NCBI GenBank assembly: GCA_036245525.1
Contig: BTPG01000004.1
Location: 233,619,864-233,683,863, forward strand
Source: Semisulcospira habei
Lineage: Eukaryota > Mollusca > Gastropoda > Semisulcospiridae
Length of the DNA: 64,000 nt
Direction: 5' to 3'
How positions within the stretch are numbered: position 1 is the stretch's first letter; every line of letters starts with the position of its first letter. Below the pieces are notes generated by a model. It searched no databases and was not told the DNA's origin. It saw only the letters and a list, made by a program, of their open reading frames with translations. The position numbers and the translations under genes were made by a program. Below are positions 55,103 to 64,000 of this stretch, piece after piece.

Positions 55103-57745
55103 AAGAGGAAGAAGCAGAAACACCACTGGCTTACTCGGAGACAGATGGACACCACAGGGAATTCTCGACTACTGGTGATGACACGGTCAACATGGCTGGT
55201 GAAGACACAGTCAACACTACTGGTGGAGACACAGTCAACACTACTGATGGAGACACAGACAACACTACTGGTGGAGACACAGTCAACACTACTGGTGAAG
55301 ACACAGTCAACTACTGGTGATGACACGGTCAACATGGCTGGTGAAGACACAGTCAACACTACTGGTGATGACACGGTCAACATGGCTGGTGGAGACACAG
55401 TCAACACTACTGGTGGAGACACAGCCAACACTACTGATGGAGATACAGACAACACTACTGGTGGAGACACAGTCAACACTACTGGTAAAGACACAGTCAA
55501 CACTACTGGTGGAGACACAGTCAACACTACTGGTGGAGACACAGTCAACACTACTGGTGGAGACACAGTCAACACTACTGGTAAAGACACAGTCAACACT
55601 ACTGGTAAAGACACAGTCAACACTACTGGTAAAGACACAGTCAACACTACTGGTAAAGACACAGTCAACACTACTGGTAAAGACACAGTCAACACTACTG
55701 GTGAAAACACAGACAACACTGCCGGTGTGGAGGGAGATGGTCCTGTCCAACACCCACAAGTCAAACTGGAGCCAGCTATCAAGGTTGAACCTGGTGTCCG
55801 GCTAGAACTTGGGACCAGCAAAGAATCTGGGGTTAATCTGGAACCTGCCAACAATCTACCGTCAATCTCAGTGCCCAGTGTTTACAGTGACATGAACTGT
55901 GACACTAAACATGACATCAGGCTTGAATCTAACTCTGTGCCCAAAGTTTACAGTGACATGAACTGTGACACTAAACATGACATCAGGCTTGAATCTAACT
56001 CTGTGCCCAAAGTTTACAGTGACATAGACTGTGACACTAAACATGACATTAAGTTAGAGTCTAACTCTGTGTCTGGTGTTTACAGTGACATGGACTGTGA
56101 CACTAAACATGACATCAAGCTAGAGTCTAACTCTGTGTCTGGTGTTATCAGTGACATGGACTGTGACTTGGGGGTATCTGTGGATATTGACAGTAGAACT
56201 TTGTCAACAGAACGAAAACCCTTGACCACAGAACGTGCCAGTGCTGAAGAGAGTCAGATGCCATTTGTATGTGGGTTGTGTGATGCATATTTCCAGTTGT
56301 CCAGTCAGTTGATGCAACACATGTCTACTCACACAGGACAGAAGCCTCACACTGTTACCACAGATCAGAAGACAACTACAGCTGAGAGTGTATGGATTGA
56401 TGTACAGACATCAGCAGATACACCAAGAGGGAGAACATGGTTTTGTAGGCACTGTCAGGCAACTGTCCAGAAGCCACATACATGTATGTATGATGGTTTG
56501 AGTGGCGCTCACACAGGCCAGAGGCCACATAGGTGTACAGAGTGTAGTGCTAGCTTTGTTTTCTCTGGTAACTTGAAAAGACACATGCTAATACACACAG
56601 GCCAGAAGCCAAACAAGTGTACAGTGTGTAGTGCTAGCTTTGTTTTACCTCGTACCTTGAAAAGACACATGCTGATACACACAGGCCAGAGGTGTACAGA
56701 GTGTAGTGCTAGCTTTGTTTTACCTCGTACCTTGAAAAGACACATGCTGAAAAGACACACAGGCCAGAAGTCTCATAAGTGTACAGAGTGTAGTGCTAGT
56801 TTCGCTCAATCTTGTACTTTGAAAACACACATGCTGACACACACAGGCCAGAAGCCACACAAGTGTACAGAATGTAGTGCTAGTTTCACGCAAAAAAGTA
56901 ACTTAAACATACACATTTTGAAACACACAGGCCAGAAGCCACACAAATGTTCAGTATGTAGTGCTAAATTCACTCGTTCTGGTTACTTAAAAACACACAT
57001 GCTGACACACACAGGCCAGAAGCCACATAAGTGTACAGAATGTAGTGCTAGTTTCACTCGATCTTGTATGTTGAAAACACACATGGTGACACACACAGGC
57101 CAGAAGCCACATAAGTGTACAGAGTGTAGTGCTAGTTTCGCTCAATCTTGTAACTTGAAAAGTCACATGCTGACACATACAGGTCAGAAGCCACATAAGT
57201 GTACAGAATGTAGTGCTAGTTTCACGCAAAAAAGTAACTTAAAAATACACATTTTGAAACACACTGGCCAGAAGCCACACAAATGTTCAGCATGTAGTGC
57301 TAAGTTCACTCGTTCTGGTTACTTAAAAACACACATGGTGACACACACAGGCCAGAAGCCACATAAGTGTACAGAATGTAGTGCTAGTTTCATGCAAAAA
57401 AGTAACTTAAAAACACACATTTTGAAACACACAGGCCAGAAGCCACACAAATGTTCAGTATGTAGTGCTAAATTCACTCGTTCTGGTCGCTTGAAAACAC
57501 ACATGCTGACACACACAGGCCAGAAGCCACACAAGTGTACAGAATGTAGTGCTAGTTTCATTCATTCTGGTAGCTTGAAAAGACACATGCTGACACACAC
57601 AGGCCAGAAGCCACACAAGTGTACAGAATGTAGTGCTAGTTTCACTCAATCTGGTAACTTAAAAAAACACATGCTGAAACACACAAGCCGGAAGTCACAA
57701 AGTGTACAGAATGTAGTGCTGGTTTCACTCACTCTGGTACCTTAA
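55103..57745 (+). CDS. C2H2 zinc-finger gene, main exon (15 fingers, two frameshifts)
   Basis: A strong acceptor (TCCTGTTTATTTCCCCAG, ending 55102) opens the exon in the phase expected from the 14512 donor, giving EEEEAETPLAYSETDG. A 24-bp/8-residue repeat (TTGGDTVN-like) follows. One unit lacks 2 bp at about 55309-55312, so this frame stops at TGA 55318-55320, while the remainder is open in the next frame to 57745. Then come VKLEP and IKVEP (SUMO-type psi-K-x-E), about 4.5 copies of a 22-residue repeat (VYSDMNCDTKHDI), one separate finger (56264-56332), and 14 tandem fingers (about 56528-57681) mostly of the form HKCTECSASF...H-x3-H with TGQKPH linkers. It is probably a nuclear DNA-binding regulator. 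The target is unknown. Confidence 0.8.
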   Translation, partial: KRKKQKHHWLTRRQMDTTGNSRLLVMTRSTWLVKTQSTLLVETQSTLLMETQTTLLVETQSTLLVKTQSTTGDDTVNMAGEDTVNTTGDDTVNMAGGDTVNTTGGDTANTTDGDTDNTTGGDTVNTTGKDTVNTTGGDTVNTTGGDTVNTTGGDTVNTTGKDTVNTTGKDTVNTTGKDTVNTTGKDTVNTTGKDTVNTTGENTDNTAGVEGDGPVQHPQVKLEPAIKVEPGVRLELGTSKESGVNLEPANNLPSISVPSVYSDMNCDTKHDIRLESNSVPKVYSDMNCDTKHDIRLESNSVPKVYSDIDCDTKHDIKLESNSVSGVYSDMDCDTKHDIKLESNSVSGVISDMDCDLGVSVDIDSRTLSTERKPLTTERASAEESQMPFVCGLCDAYFQLSSQLMQHMSTHTGQKPHTVTTDQKTTTAESVWIDVQTSADTPRGRTWFCRHCQATVQKPHTCMYDGLSGAHTGQRPHRCTECSASFVFSGNLKRHMLIHTGQKPNKCTVCSASFVLPRTLKRHMLIHTGQRCTECSASFVLPRTLKRHMLKRHTGQKSHKCTECSASFAQSCTLKTHMLTHTGQKPHKCTECSASFTQKSNLNIHILKHTGQKPHKCSVCSAKFTRSGYLKTHMLTHTGQKPHKCTECSASFTRSCMLKTHMVTHTGQKPHKCTECSASFAQSCNLKSHMLTHTGQKPHKCTECSASFTQKSNLKIHILKHTGQKPHKCSACSAKFTRSGYLKTHMVTHTGQKPHKCTECSASFMQKSNLKTHILKHTGQKPHKCSVCSAKFTRSGRLKTHMLTHTGQKPHKCTECSASFIHSGSLKRHMLTHTGQKPHKCTECSASFTQSGNLKKHMLKHTSRKSQSVQNVVLVSLTLVP
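55170..55715 (+). repeat. 24-bp coding minisatellite in the zinc-finger gene
   Basis: About 22 units of GACACAGTCAACACTACTGG plus a variable GTGGA, GTAAA or GTGAA. It encodes an eight-residue Thr/Asn/Asp/Gly repeat. One unit at about 55303-55326 is 22 bp long. Long frames on the minus strand (SVDCVFTS- and VLTVSPPV-like) mirror the repeat and are not genes. Confidence 0.97.
55863..56165 (+). repeat. 66-bp coding tandem repeat in the zinc-finger gene
   Basis: About 4.5 copies of a 22-residue unit containing VYSDMNCDTKHDI and LESNSV. The reading frame is preserved in all copies, as expected for selection or recent expansion. Confidence 0.95.
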
Positions 57746-57834
57746 AAACATGCTGACACACAGGCCAGAAGCCACACAAGTGTACCGAATGTAGTACTAG
57801 TTTAATTCTGGCAATTTGAAAAGACACATGCTGA
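57682..57834 (+). pseudogene. Degenerate C-terminal fingers of the zinc-finger gene
   Basis: After finger 15 the linker changes to HTSRKS. One base is missing near 57697 (GTCACAAAG against GCCACACAAG), so the frame drifts and stops at 57743-57745. In shifted frames two more fingers can still be read (TECSAGFTHSGTLK and TECSTSL...GNLKRHML). They carry further deletions near 57752 and 57803. They are remnants of fingers 16 and 17, cut off just before the MITE. Confidence 0.8.
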
Positions 57835-57996
57835 CAGTGGAAGAAGACCTTAATTTTGAAAAGGCAACACCTAGTCAATTTTATGATGCAATTATTCTTT
57901 ACTTTTAACAAAGGCGTCGGCCCAAAGCCAAAAAAAATGCACTGTTCAAATGAAAATGGTGTTGCCTTTTCAAAATTAGTCTGTCTTCTTCCACTG
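57835..57996. mobile_element. ~160-bp MITE/foldback element
   Basis: The left end CAGTGGAAGAAGAC and right end GTCTTCTTCCACTG are perfect inverted repeats. The symmetry continues inward (TTAATTTTGAAAAGGCAACA against its complement) for about 37 bp. No TSD is obvious. It begins exactly where zinc-finger homology ends. Confidence 0.85.
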
Positions 57997-58088
57997 CAAC
58001 ACCTCATAAAGCTTTAGGGATGCAATTCGCGCTGTACTAGTGGTGCTACCAGTAAATTGTGGAGGCGGCAGCGGCTTCTAGTGCATGC
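57997..58088. other. Short unique stretch
   Basis: No feature recognised apart from the SINE target site TCTAGTGCATGC (58077-58088). Confidence 0.5.
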
Positions 58089-58475
58089 TCCCCACCCGAG
58101 TCTGCCCTGGGGGACTTGGGTGTGGTTAGGTACTTTTTAGTTCTCAGGGTCACCCTGGTCAGCCCCACAGGGTGGGTTCCCCCCTCTATTCTGGGGCATG
58201 TGTTTCTGTCTACCTTTGGTCCATTCACCTGTATTTTCCTTTTTTAAACTCTCCCTACTGTCTGCACTGCCTGTAGCTCTTGATATTGGATGTGTGTTGC
58301 TAAATGGTCTTAGCTTTATTTAGGCCCCATGTGATAGGTTTATTTAACGTATTGGACCGGCTGGTGACATAATTCAGTATTCTGTTTAGTGTTTTTTTGT
58401 CTTCACAAGCATTGCAGGCACGTCCTGAGAATGTCTTGTTGTTGTCGTGACGTTAAGGAATGTACAATCAATCAA
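58089..58475 (+). mobile_element. SINE-like retroposon, copy 4
   Basis: Flanked by a perfect 12-bp TSD, TCTAGTGCATGC (58077-58088 and 58476-58487). It runs from TCCCCACCCGAGTCTGCCCT to GTACAATCAATCAA. It is near full length relative to the 29642 copy. Confidence 0.93.
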
Positions 58476-58487
58476 TCTAGTGCATGC

Positions 58488-58757
58488 GTCGCTTGCAATT
58501 TTCAGGTTACGCCGTATGCCTACCTGAAGAGGCCCCCCATGGGGCGAAACCGGTCGTAGGTGGCAAAAGCAAAAATCTACCCAGCAGGTCCAATATCTGT
58601 TTGGGAATATTCATGTACTACTCTGCTCTCATGGGGAGGTCAGGTATTCTCCAGCGGATTGCGGGGCGCTTGGGGGGTAGTCCCCATTGCTATATGCAGT
58701 AGGTGTTAGTGGACGGCTCAAAAAGATAAGTCTGTCATTCCTTCTCTCCCATTCTTC
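58488..58757 (+). other. Possible Penelope-like/retrozyme remnant around the hammerhead
   Basis: A ~270-bp stretch between a SINE target site and the RTE 3' end. It contains the hammerhead motif and no ORF. The assignment rests only on that motif. Confidence 0.35.
58517..58562 (+). ncRNA. Hammerhead-ribozyme-like motif (minimal type I)
   Basis: The order of conserved parts is right: CTGAAGA (58524-58530, fits CUGANGA), a stem II of GCCCC/GGGGC with a CCAT-type loop (58532-58545), GAAA (58546-58549), a two-pair stem III (A58549-T58554, C58550-G58553) with a CG loop, and the GTC cleavage triplet ending at 58555. Stem I pairs 58556-58560 with 58519-58523 plus two G-U pairs. One G (58531) is unpaired between the core and stem II, which may weaken activity. 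Hammerheads with such tiny stem III are known from Penelope-like elements and retrozymes. The host element is otherwise not recognisable here. Confidence 0.7.
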
Positions 58758-58789
58758 TTGGCTTGACTTCGCGAACGAAGATTCTATAG

Positions 58790-59820
58790 GGGTTGCCCAC
58801 GTCGTCTGCAGGCATGCTCGTGACTGCGGAGGCCGATCCGGGACAGGCAGGTTTGACCGCAGTGGCTGCAGAGGGAGGTCTGGCCAGGGTTCTGAGTTGT
58901 GGCATCTCTGTTTTTCTCCTGAGCCGCTTGTCTTTAAGGCTAGCTCTGTGAGAGTCCTCAAAGGAGACAGCTGCCTTGTAAATGGTGGAGCGTCAGGTGT
59001 CATGGTCCACAGCAAGTAAAGACCACTAGCGGTGGTCGATTTGGCAGGCACTAAGTGACTTCTTGAGACAGTCTTTGTATCTCTTCTTTGGTGCCCCTCT
59101 GTCTCAGTGTCCAGTGGCGAGCTCGCCGAACAGGGTGATCTTGGGTAGGCGATGATCCTCCATCCTGGAGACGTGCCCAGCCCAACGGAGCTGTGTCCGC
59201 AGCAACAAAGCCTCGATGCTCATAGTTTCTGCCTGTTCAAGGACCTCGACATTTGTGACATAGTGACTCCAGTGAATGCCAAGGATTGTACGCAGGCAGC
59301 ACTGGTGGAAGCGTTCGAGGAGTCATAGTTGGCTGCGGTAGAGGGCCCAGGACTCGGAACAATACAGCAGGGTGGTGAGGATGACAGCTCTGTACACGCT
59401 GATCTTGGTGCCTGTTTTCAGCTGTTGACTGCCACACCCGCTTGTATAGACGCCCGAAAGCGCTGTTTCCTTTTGCCAGCCTGCTGTCCAGCTCCTTGTC
59501 CAGCTTGGCGTCTGACGTGATGATGCAGCCAAGGTAGGTAAACTGGTGCACTGACTTCAGTTCAGACTCGCCGATGGTGATGTGGGGAGGGCGATGCTCT
59601 ACCTTCGGTGCCGGCTGATGTAGGACCTCTGTCTTTTTTAGAGTGACCTCGAGTCCAAAGAGCTGGGCAGCGTCTGCAAAGCAGGATGTGATGCGCTGCA
59701 GGGCTCTCTCTGTGTGTGCAACGAGGGCAGCATCGTCAACAAAGAGCAGCTCACGAATCAGTTGGTCTAGGGTTTTGGTGTGGGTCTGCAGTCATCTGAG
59801 GTTGAACAGGCTGCCATCGA
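58790..59820 (-). pseudogene. RTE reverse transcriptase, C-terminal half
   Basis: Encodes, with shifts, the catalytic box RELLFVDDAALVAHTERA (about 59712-59760; FVDD instead of the usual FADD), KKTEVLHQPAPK, then VHQFTYLGCIITSDAKLDKE, a frameshifted RVW...LLYCSESWALYRSQL block, a RCLRTILGIHWS block and the C-terminal finger region. In-frame stops and indels (for example near 59420 and 58990) are present. Confidence 0.85.
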
Positions 59821-60201
59821 CACCCCACTCAGGTCTGCCCTGGGGGACTTGGGTGGGGTTAGGTACTTTTTAGTTCCCAGGGTCACCCTGGTCAGCCCCA
59901 AAGGGTGGGTTTTCCTTTCTATTCTGGGGCATGTGTTTCTGTCTACCCGAGGTCCATTCATCTGTATTTGCCTTTTTAAAACTCTTCCTACTGTCTGCAC
60001 TGCCTGTAGCTCTTGATATTGGATGTGTGTTGCCAAATGGTTTTAGCATTATTTAGGCCCCATGTTGTAGGTTTATTTAACGTAGTGTACCGGCTGGCGA
60101 CATACATTCAATATTCTGTTTTGTTTTTTTCAAAAGCAGTGCAGGCACGTCCTGAGAAAGCCTTGTTGCTGTCGGGACGTTAAGCAATGTACAATCCAAT
60201 C
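59821..60201 (+). mobile_element. SINE-like retroposon, copy 5, nested in the RTE
   Basis: Flanked by a perfect 14-bp TSD, CAGGCTGCCATCGA (59807-59820 and 60202-60215). It runs from CACCCCACTCAGGTCTGCCC to GTACAATCCAATC. The insertion point lies in the YRLDGSLF region of RT. Confidence 0.95.
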
Positions 60202-60215
60202 CAGGCTGCCATCGA

Positions 60216-61134
60216 GACGATACCTGATGTACACTGCATCGTCATCGTCGAGGTCCACTGTGGCCTGCTTCAACATCATGCTAAAAAAGATGGTTAAGAG
60301 GGTCGGTGCCAGCACACAGCCCTGCTTCACACCGTTGAGAATAGGAATGGTTCTGAGAGGTCATTGTTGAGTTGGACCTGGCCTTGTTGGTCCTCGTGTA
60401 GATGGACGATCATACTGAGGAACTTTGGGGGACAGCCAAGTCGCTCCAGGATCTGCCACATGCCTTGCCTGCTCACAGTGTCGAACGCTTTTGTTAGGTC
60501 GACAAACATTACGTACAGCCCTTTGTTCTGCTCATGGCACTTCTCCAGAAGCTGTCTCAGCACAAAGACCATGTCGGTGGTACTCCTGTTTGCTCTGAAG
60601 CCACACTGGCCCTCTGGGAGGTGGTCTTCTGCAATGGCAGGTACCAGCCGATTCAGGAGAAGCCTTGCAAGAATTTTTCCGGCAATGGACAGCAGGGTAA
60701 TTCCACGGTAGTTGGAGCAGGCAGACCTCTCCTTTGTTCTTGTACAGGGTGATAACGACTGCATCGCAGAGATCCTTTGGCAGTGTTCCTTCCTCCCAGC
60801 AGCACAGAAAGAGGTCGTGGGGCTTGTTGTGCAGTGCTGGGCCTCCATGTTTCCAGATCTCTGGTGGGATTCCATCAATGCCTGCTGCTTTGCCACTCTT
60901 GAGCTGGTGGATGGCTGTGAGGGTCTCTTCGGCGGTGAGCGGTTCGTCCAATTCAACCTTTAGTGGGAGGTGTGGGATTTGGAGGATGACTGCTTCTTGA
61001 ACAGTGCGCTCAGCGCTGAAGAGGTCCTGAAAGTATTCCGACCGGCGGTTCAAGATGGAGTTATTATCTGTGAGGAGTGCCTGTCCACCAGCGCTTCGCA
61101 GGGGACTTTGTATCAGGTACCTGGGGCCATACAC
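60216..61134 (-). pseudogene. RTE reverse transcriptase, N-terminal half
   Basis: On the minus strand: LKSGKAAGIDGIPPEIWKHG, a DAVVITLYKNKGE block, then (other frame) NYRGITLLSIAGKILARLLL, GQCGFRANRSTTDMVFVLRQ, VMFVDLTKAFDTVSRQGMWQ, and VKQGCVLAPTLLTIFFSMML after another shift. At least two frameshifts (about 60690-60720 and 60345) break it. The AFDTVSRQGMWQ block contains the point at which the 8165 copy was 5'-truncated. Confidence 0.88.
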
Positions 61135-61174
61135 TGCTTTCAGTGCTTCGTAGAAGCCCCTCTAGTCACCGTTG

Positions 61175-62395
61175 TCAGCGCAGAGCTGGGTTCTCTGTGC
61201 GAGTCTGGTCCATCACTCGTTCTGGAGATCTCTGAGCTTGCGCTGGAGACTGCTGCAGACGAGGCGGAAGGCAGACTTCTTCACAGGGCAGAAAGGCTGG
61301 GTTAGGTGGGCCTGGTGGGCGGCTCTTTTTTTTTTTTTGTTGGATCTCTACGTCGTTTTCGTCGAACCAGTCTTTGTTCCTCTTTCTAGCGAAACCCAAG
61401 ACTTCTGCACAGGATTTTGCGATAGCAGTTTTCAGCTGTTCCCAGAGAGTTTCAGGGGAGGAGTCTGCTGGGTCAGCTGTGTCTGTGAGCCTGCGCTGTA
61501 AATCTGTCTGAAAGGCAGCTTTTACGTCATCACGCTGAAGGCTGGCAACATCAAGCCTTTTCTTAGGGGGCCCCCCTTTCTTGGGTTTTGGCTTGAAGTG
61601 AAGCCTGAGTTTGCAGCAGACAAGGTGGTGGTCAGTGTGGCACTCTGCGCTGGGCATCACTCTGGTGAGGAGGACATCACTGCAGTCACTCTGACGCACT
61701 AGGACATAGTCGATAATGTGCCAGTGTTTGGAGCGAGGATGCATCCAGGTGATCTTTCGACTGTCCTTTTGCTGGAAAGTAGTGTTGGTGATGACAAGCT
61801 GCTGCTCTGCACAGAACTCAAACAGTAGGCGGCCATTGTCATTGCAGTTCCCGACGCCATGCTTGCCGAGGACTCCTTTCCAGGCTTCAGAGTCTTGGCC
61901 CACTCTGGCGTTGAAGTCGCCAAGGATTATGACTTTGTCGTCTGCAGGGGTGCTCTGTAGGAGGCTGCGCAGGTCAGTGTAGAACTTGTCCTTTTCTGCA
62001 GGCTTTGCCAGGAGGGTTGGGGAGTACACACTGAGAAGGGTGACGTGATGCTGGTGTCTCACTGGGAGGCGCATTGACATGATGCGGTCTGAGTGACCGG
62101 TTGGTAGGTTTTCCAGCTTAGTCGCAATGGAGGTCTTGACCATGAAATCCACGCCTGAGAGCCGTCTTTCTGATGCAGGCCTGCCTGACCAGTACAGGGT
62201 GTAGCCAGCACCAAGTTCTTGGAGACTGCCTTCGTCCGGGAGGCGTACTTCGCTGAGCACAGCGATGTCGATGTTTAACCCCCGCAATTCATGGGCAATG
62301 AGGGCGGAGCGACGTTCAGGGCGTCCGCTGTCTGCTGTGTGGAGCATGGTTCGGATGTTCCAGCATGCTACGTTGAGTCTGGTCGTGGTCGTCAT
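61175..62395 (-). CDS. RTE/CFDP2-like APE-type endonuclease
   Basis: Intact from MTTTTRLNVACWNIRTML (N-terminal metal site) through IAVLSEVRLPDEG (catalytic Glu), YTLYWSGRP, VTLLSVYSPTL, VIILGDFNARVG (D-x-N), WMHPRSKHWHIIDYVLVRQ and CHTDHHLVCCKLRL (D-H pair). All catalytic residues seen are present. It nicks target DNA during retrotransposition. The resemblance explains the frequent database label craniofacial development protein 2-like. After KDWFDENDVEIQQ the frame is disturbed at a 13-base T run (plus strand, about 61327-61339) that reads as extra Lys, and it stops at 61175 before RT. Confidence 0.9.
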   Translation of the reverse strand: MTTTTRLNVACWNIRTMLHTADSGRPERRSALIAHELRGLNIDIAVLSEVRLPDEGSLQELGAGYTLYWSGRPASERRLSGVDFMVKTSIATKLENLPTGHSDRIMSMRLPVRHQHHVTLLSVYSPTLLAKPAEKDKFYTDLRSLLQSTPADDKVIILGDFNARVGQDSEAWKGVLGKHGVGNCNDNGRLLFEFCAEQQLVITNTTFQQKDSRKITWMHPRSKHWHIIDYVLVRQSDCSDVLLTRVMPSAECHTDHHLVCCKLRLHFKPKPKKGGPPKKRLDVASLQRDDVKAAFQTDLQRRLTDTADPADSSPETLWEQLKTAIAKSCAEVLGFARKRNKDWFDENDVEIQQKKKKSRPPGPPNPAFLPCEEVCLPPRLQQSPAQAQRSPERVMDQTRTENPALR

Positions 62396-63395
62396 TAGAG
62401 TGGATCCGTTGTTTTTACTTGTTTTTTGACCGCAGGAGAAGATGCCCGTTGACCGCAGCTAGCCAACTGGGGTTGTGAGGGGATGAGCTTTGGTTAGGCC
62501 ACCTTTTCTAGGCCCCTCTCCGTGTGGAGCAAGCAGTCCTGTCCCTAGAGAAGGCTGCTTGGTCGTTCAGGGTGTGCCGAGTGATGTTGTCATCCCCAGG
62601 TCAACATAAGGCGACCAGTATCCTGAACTGCCTGCATGCAGGTTTGAGACTGCGGCTTCCAGTGACATCTTTCACCTGCCGTTTCACCCCTCGCCCGTCG
62701 CTACAGGACTTGGAATGGTCTGTGTCATGGTCCGTGGACATTTCCTAAAGCCTGCGCGGTGGAGCTTTTTATTGGAGTGCAGTGTGCGCAGTACTGGCCC
62801 CACCCTTTAAACCCTTGGTTCGTCTGCCATGGCCTAGCAAGCTGGGACGATGGCATTGAGGCCCTCGGGTCGTAGGTTTTATATTAGACTGTCCTTGTCC
62901 TAGTCTCTGGCTCAAAAACCTTCCCCGGAGACACGGGGGCTTTGATGTCAGGGTTTTCCTCCCTTAGCCTTTCCGCAGCCAAGCGGCCAGGTCTGCAAGG
63001 CAGCAGGACAATGTTGATTAATTTTCGAGGTTCTCTCCTCTAGATCCACCGTCTTTAGCCTGGGAGCTCGTGCTGCCCAGTTTTTGGGGTCACCTTGGAG
63101 AGGATGTGGCCAGGAACCACGCACGGGCGGTCTTGGGATAGAGGGATGCTATGCTAGTCCGGAGGGATTACACACGAGGGTGCCTCACGAAGGCCAAGAG
63201 GCCCTAGACTAGGGTGATCCCGGGGGAGGCGCTGTAAGAGTTCCCCACTACCCGCACCACCAACGCAACTCGTCCTCTGGGGCCCCCACCCTTTGAGTCA
63301 GGCAGCGACCCCTTGACCCCCCTCTCCCACTACCCTTTCTTGGCAAGGGCAGCTGATGACACAATGCAAGCTTACCAGCCTGGAATTCCATGGCA

Positions 63396-63700
63396 TTAGC
63401 TTGAATGAAAAATTATATATATGCACAGGTGGAGTGGTTGATTCTCTGCAGTACCTTTGTTATGTGCTTTTATGACATGATTGACTGATGAATTGTAAAA
63501 GGACATTGACAGGACTAGATGCTAACAGTACTTCAGAATGTGTGATACACTTTATTACGTTTTACAGTCTTCTACAAGTTACTGCTCAGTATTCAGTGTC
63601 AGTTGACCTAAAACGATATATATTTACTTATGATTTCATGAACATGATAGTGTTGACATGTAATGTGCATTCACTCCATGCTAGCAGCATGTGCAGGGTG

Positions 63701-63738
<38 letters not shown>

Positions 63739-64000
63739 ACCTGGATTTTAATATTGGGGATTGGAGGCAAACATGCCAAATTCAAGCATGTCAAGTGCTG
63801 TTTCACGTTTGATATCTTAGCTTATTAATTAACATAAAAATGGATCTGTGTTGCATGTGTATCTGATCTATAAATAAACCGTTTCTGAAAAGATTCCGAA
63901 GATTTTCCTACTGTTAAAAGAAAGTGACAGCCACGTAACAAATACACCTTAGGGTCTGTCCACAGTAATTGGAGCACGTAACATATACACCTTAGGGTCT
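63396..64000. other. AT-rich end of window with a G run and a short tandem repeat
   Basis: No gene recognised. A 36-base G run occupies 63702-63737. At the very end, CACGTAACAWATACACC starts at 63932 and 63975, the first two copies of a 43-bp tandem unit that probably continues past the window. Confidence 0.7.

Larger units (their letters stand above)
58758..63395 (-). mobile_element. Near full-length RTE/CFDP2-like LINE with nested SINE
   Basis: About 4.6 kb on the minus strand: a ~1-kb GC-rich 5' UTR (62396-63395), endonuclease, RT, the C-terminal finger, and the 3' hairpin CTTCGTTCGCGAAG (about 58771-58784). It is the most complete member of the family also seen at 8165 and 37295. A SINE splits RT at 59821-60201. 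Several frameshifts make it non-autonomous. The 5' boundary near 63395 is estimated from where GC-rich UTR-like sequence gives way to AT-rich DNA. Confidence 0.85.

Noticed and set aside
55042..55854. 270-residue Val/Ser/Thr-rich minus-strand ORF
   Set aside because: It is the complement of the 24-bp coding repeat of the zinc-finger gene.

Overview
This is eukaryotic, repeat-dominated DNA. The mix of repeat families (tRNA-headed SINEs, RTE/CFDP2-like and CR1/Jockey-like LINEs ending in ATT runs, a Ty3-type LTR retrotransposon, hAT-, TTAA- and Tc1-type DNA elements) and a C2H2 gene with TGQKPH linkers point to a mollusc, probably a gastropod. That assignment is inference. No prokaryotic, viral-genome or organellar genes are visible.

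Layout. 1-10445 is a ~191-bp satellite that reverses orientation near 1768, is organised in ~573-bp trimers over much of its length, and holds one 5'-truncated RTE insertion (8165-9489). 10446-14310 carries palindromes, three small tandem repeats, a 48-bp minisatellite that seems to be amplified from a tRNA-like SINE head, and a decayed LINE 3' end. 14369-14512 looks like the first coding exon of a zinc-finger gene. Its phase-1 donor fits the acceptor at 55102/55103, where the large exon with 15 C2H2 fingers begins. On that reading everything from 14.5 to 55.1 kb is one ~40.6-kb intron filled with mobile elements.

The intron holds, in order: a ~1.3-kb dispersed repeat; a 4.68-kb non-coding TIR element (16334-21011) that interrupts it and carries a short motif repeated about every 160-207 bp; a TTAA-flanked element with ~200-bp inverted arms (21187-22276); a Ty3/gypsy element with apparently identical 630-bp LTRs but broken gag and pol (22288-28673); a hAT-like element (29568-36315) whose BED-finger gene is split by a 4.76-kb LINE; an RTE copy (36461-47530) interrupted by a ~1.9-kb LTR, itself interrupted three times, with 30 tandem 74-bp units in its RT gene; a second, interrupted copy of the periodic-motif element (from 48727); an intact 1.94-kb solo-LTR-like element with a 5-bp TSD (50322-52260); more SINEs; and a Tc1 remnant.

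Downstream of the zinc-finger exon lie a 160-bp MITE, a hammerhead-ribozyme-like motif (58517-58562) of the minimal type known from Penelope-like elements, and a near full-length minus-strand RTE (58758-~63395) with a SINE nested in its RT. The only plausible host gene is the zinc-finger gene, and in this sequence it carries a 2-bp deletion frameshift and a C-terminal frameshift. Nearly every other long ORF is a mobile-element fragment or a by-product of tandem repeats.
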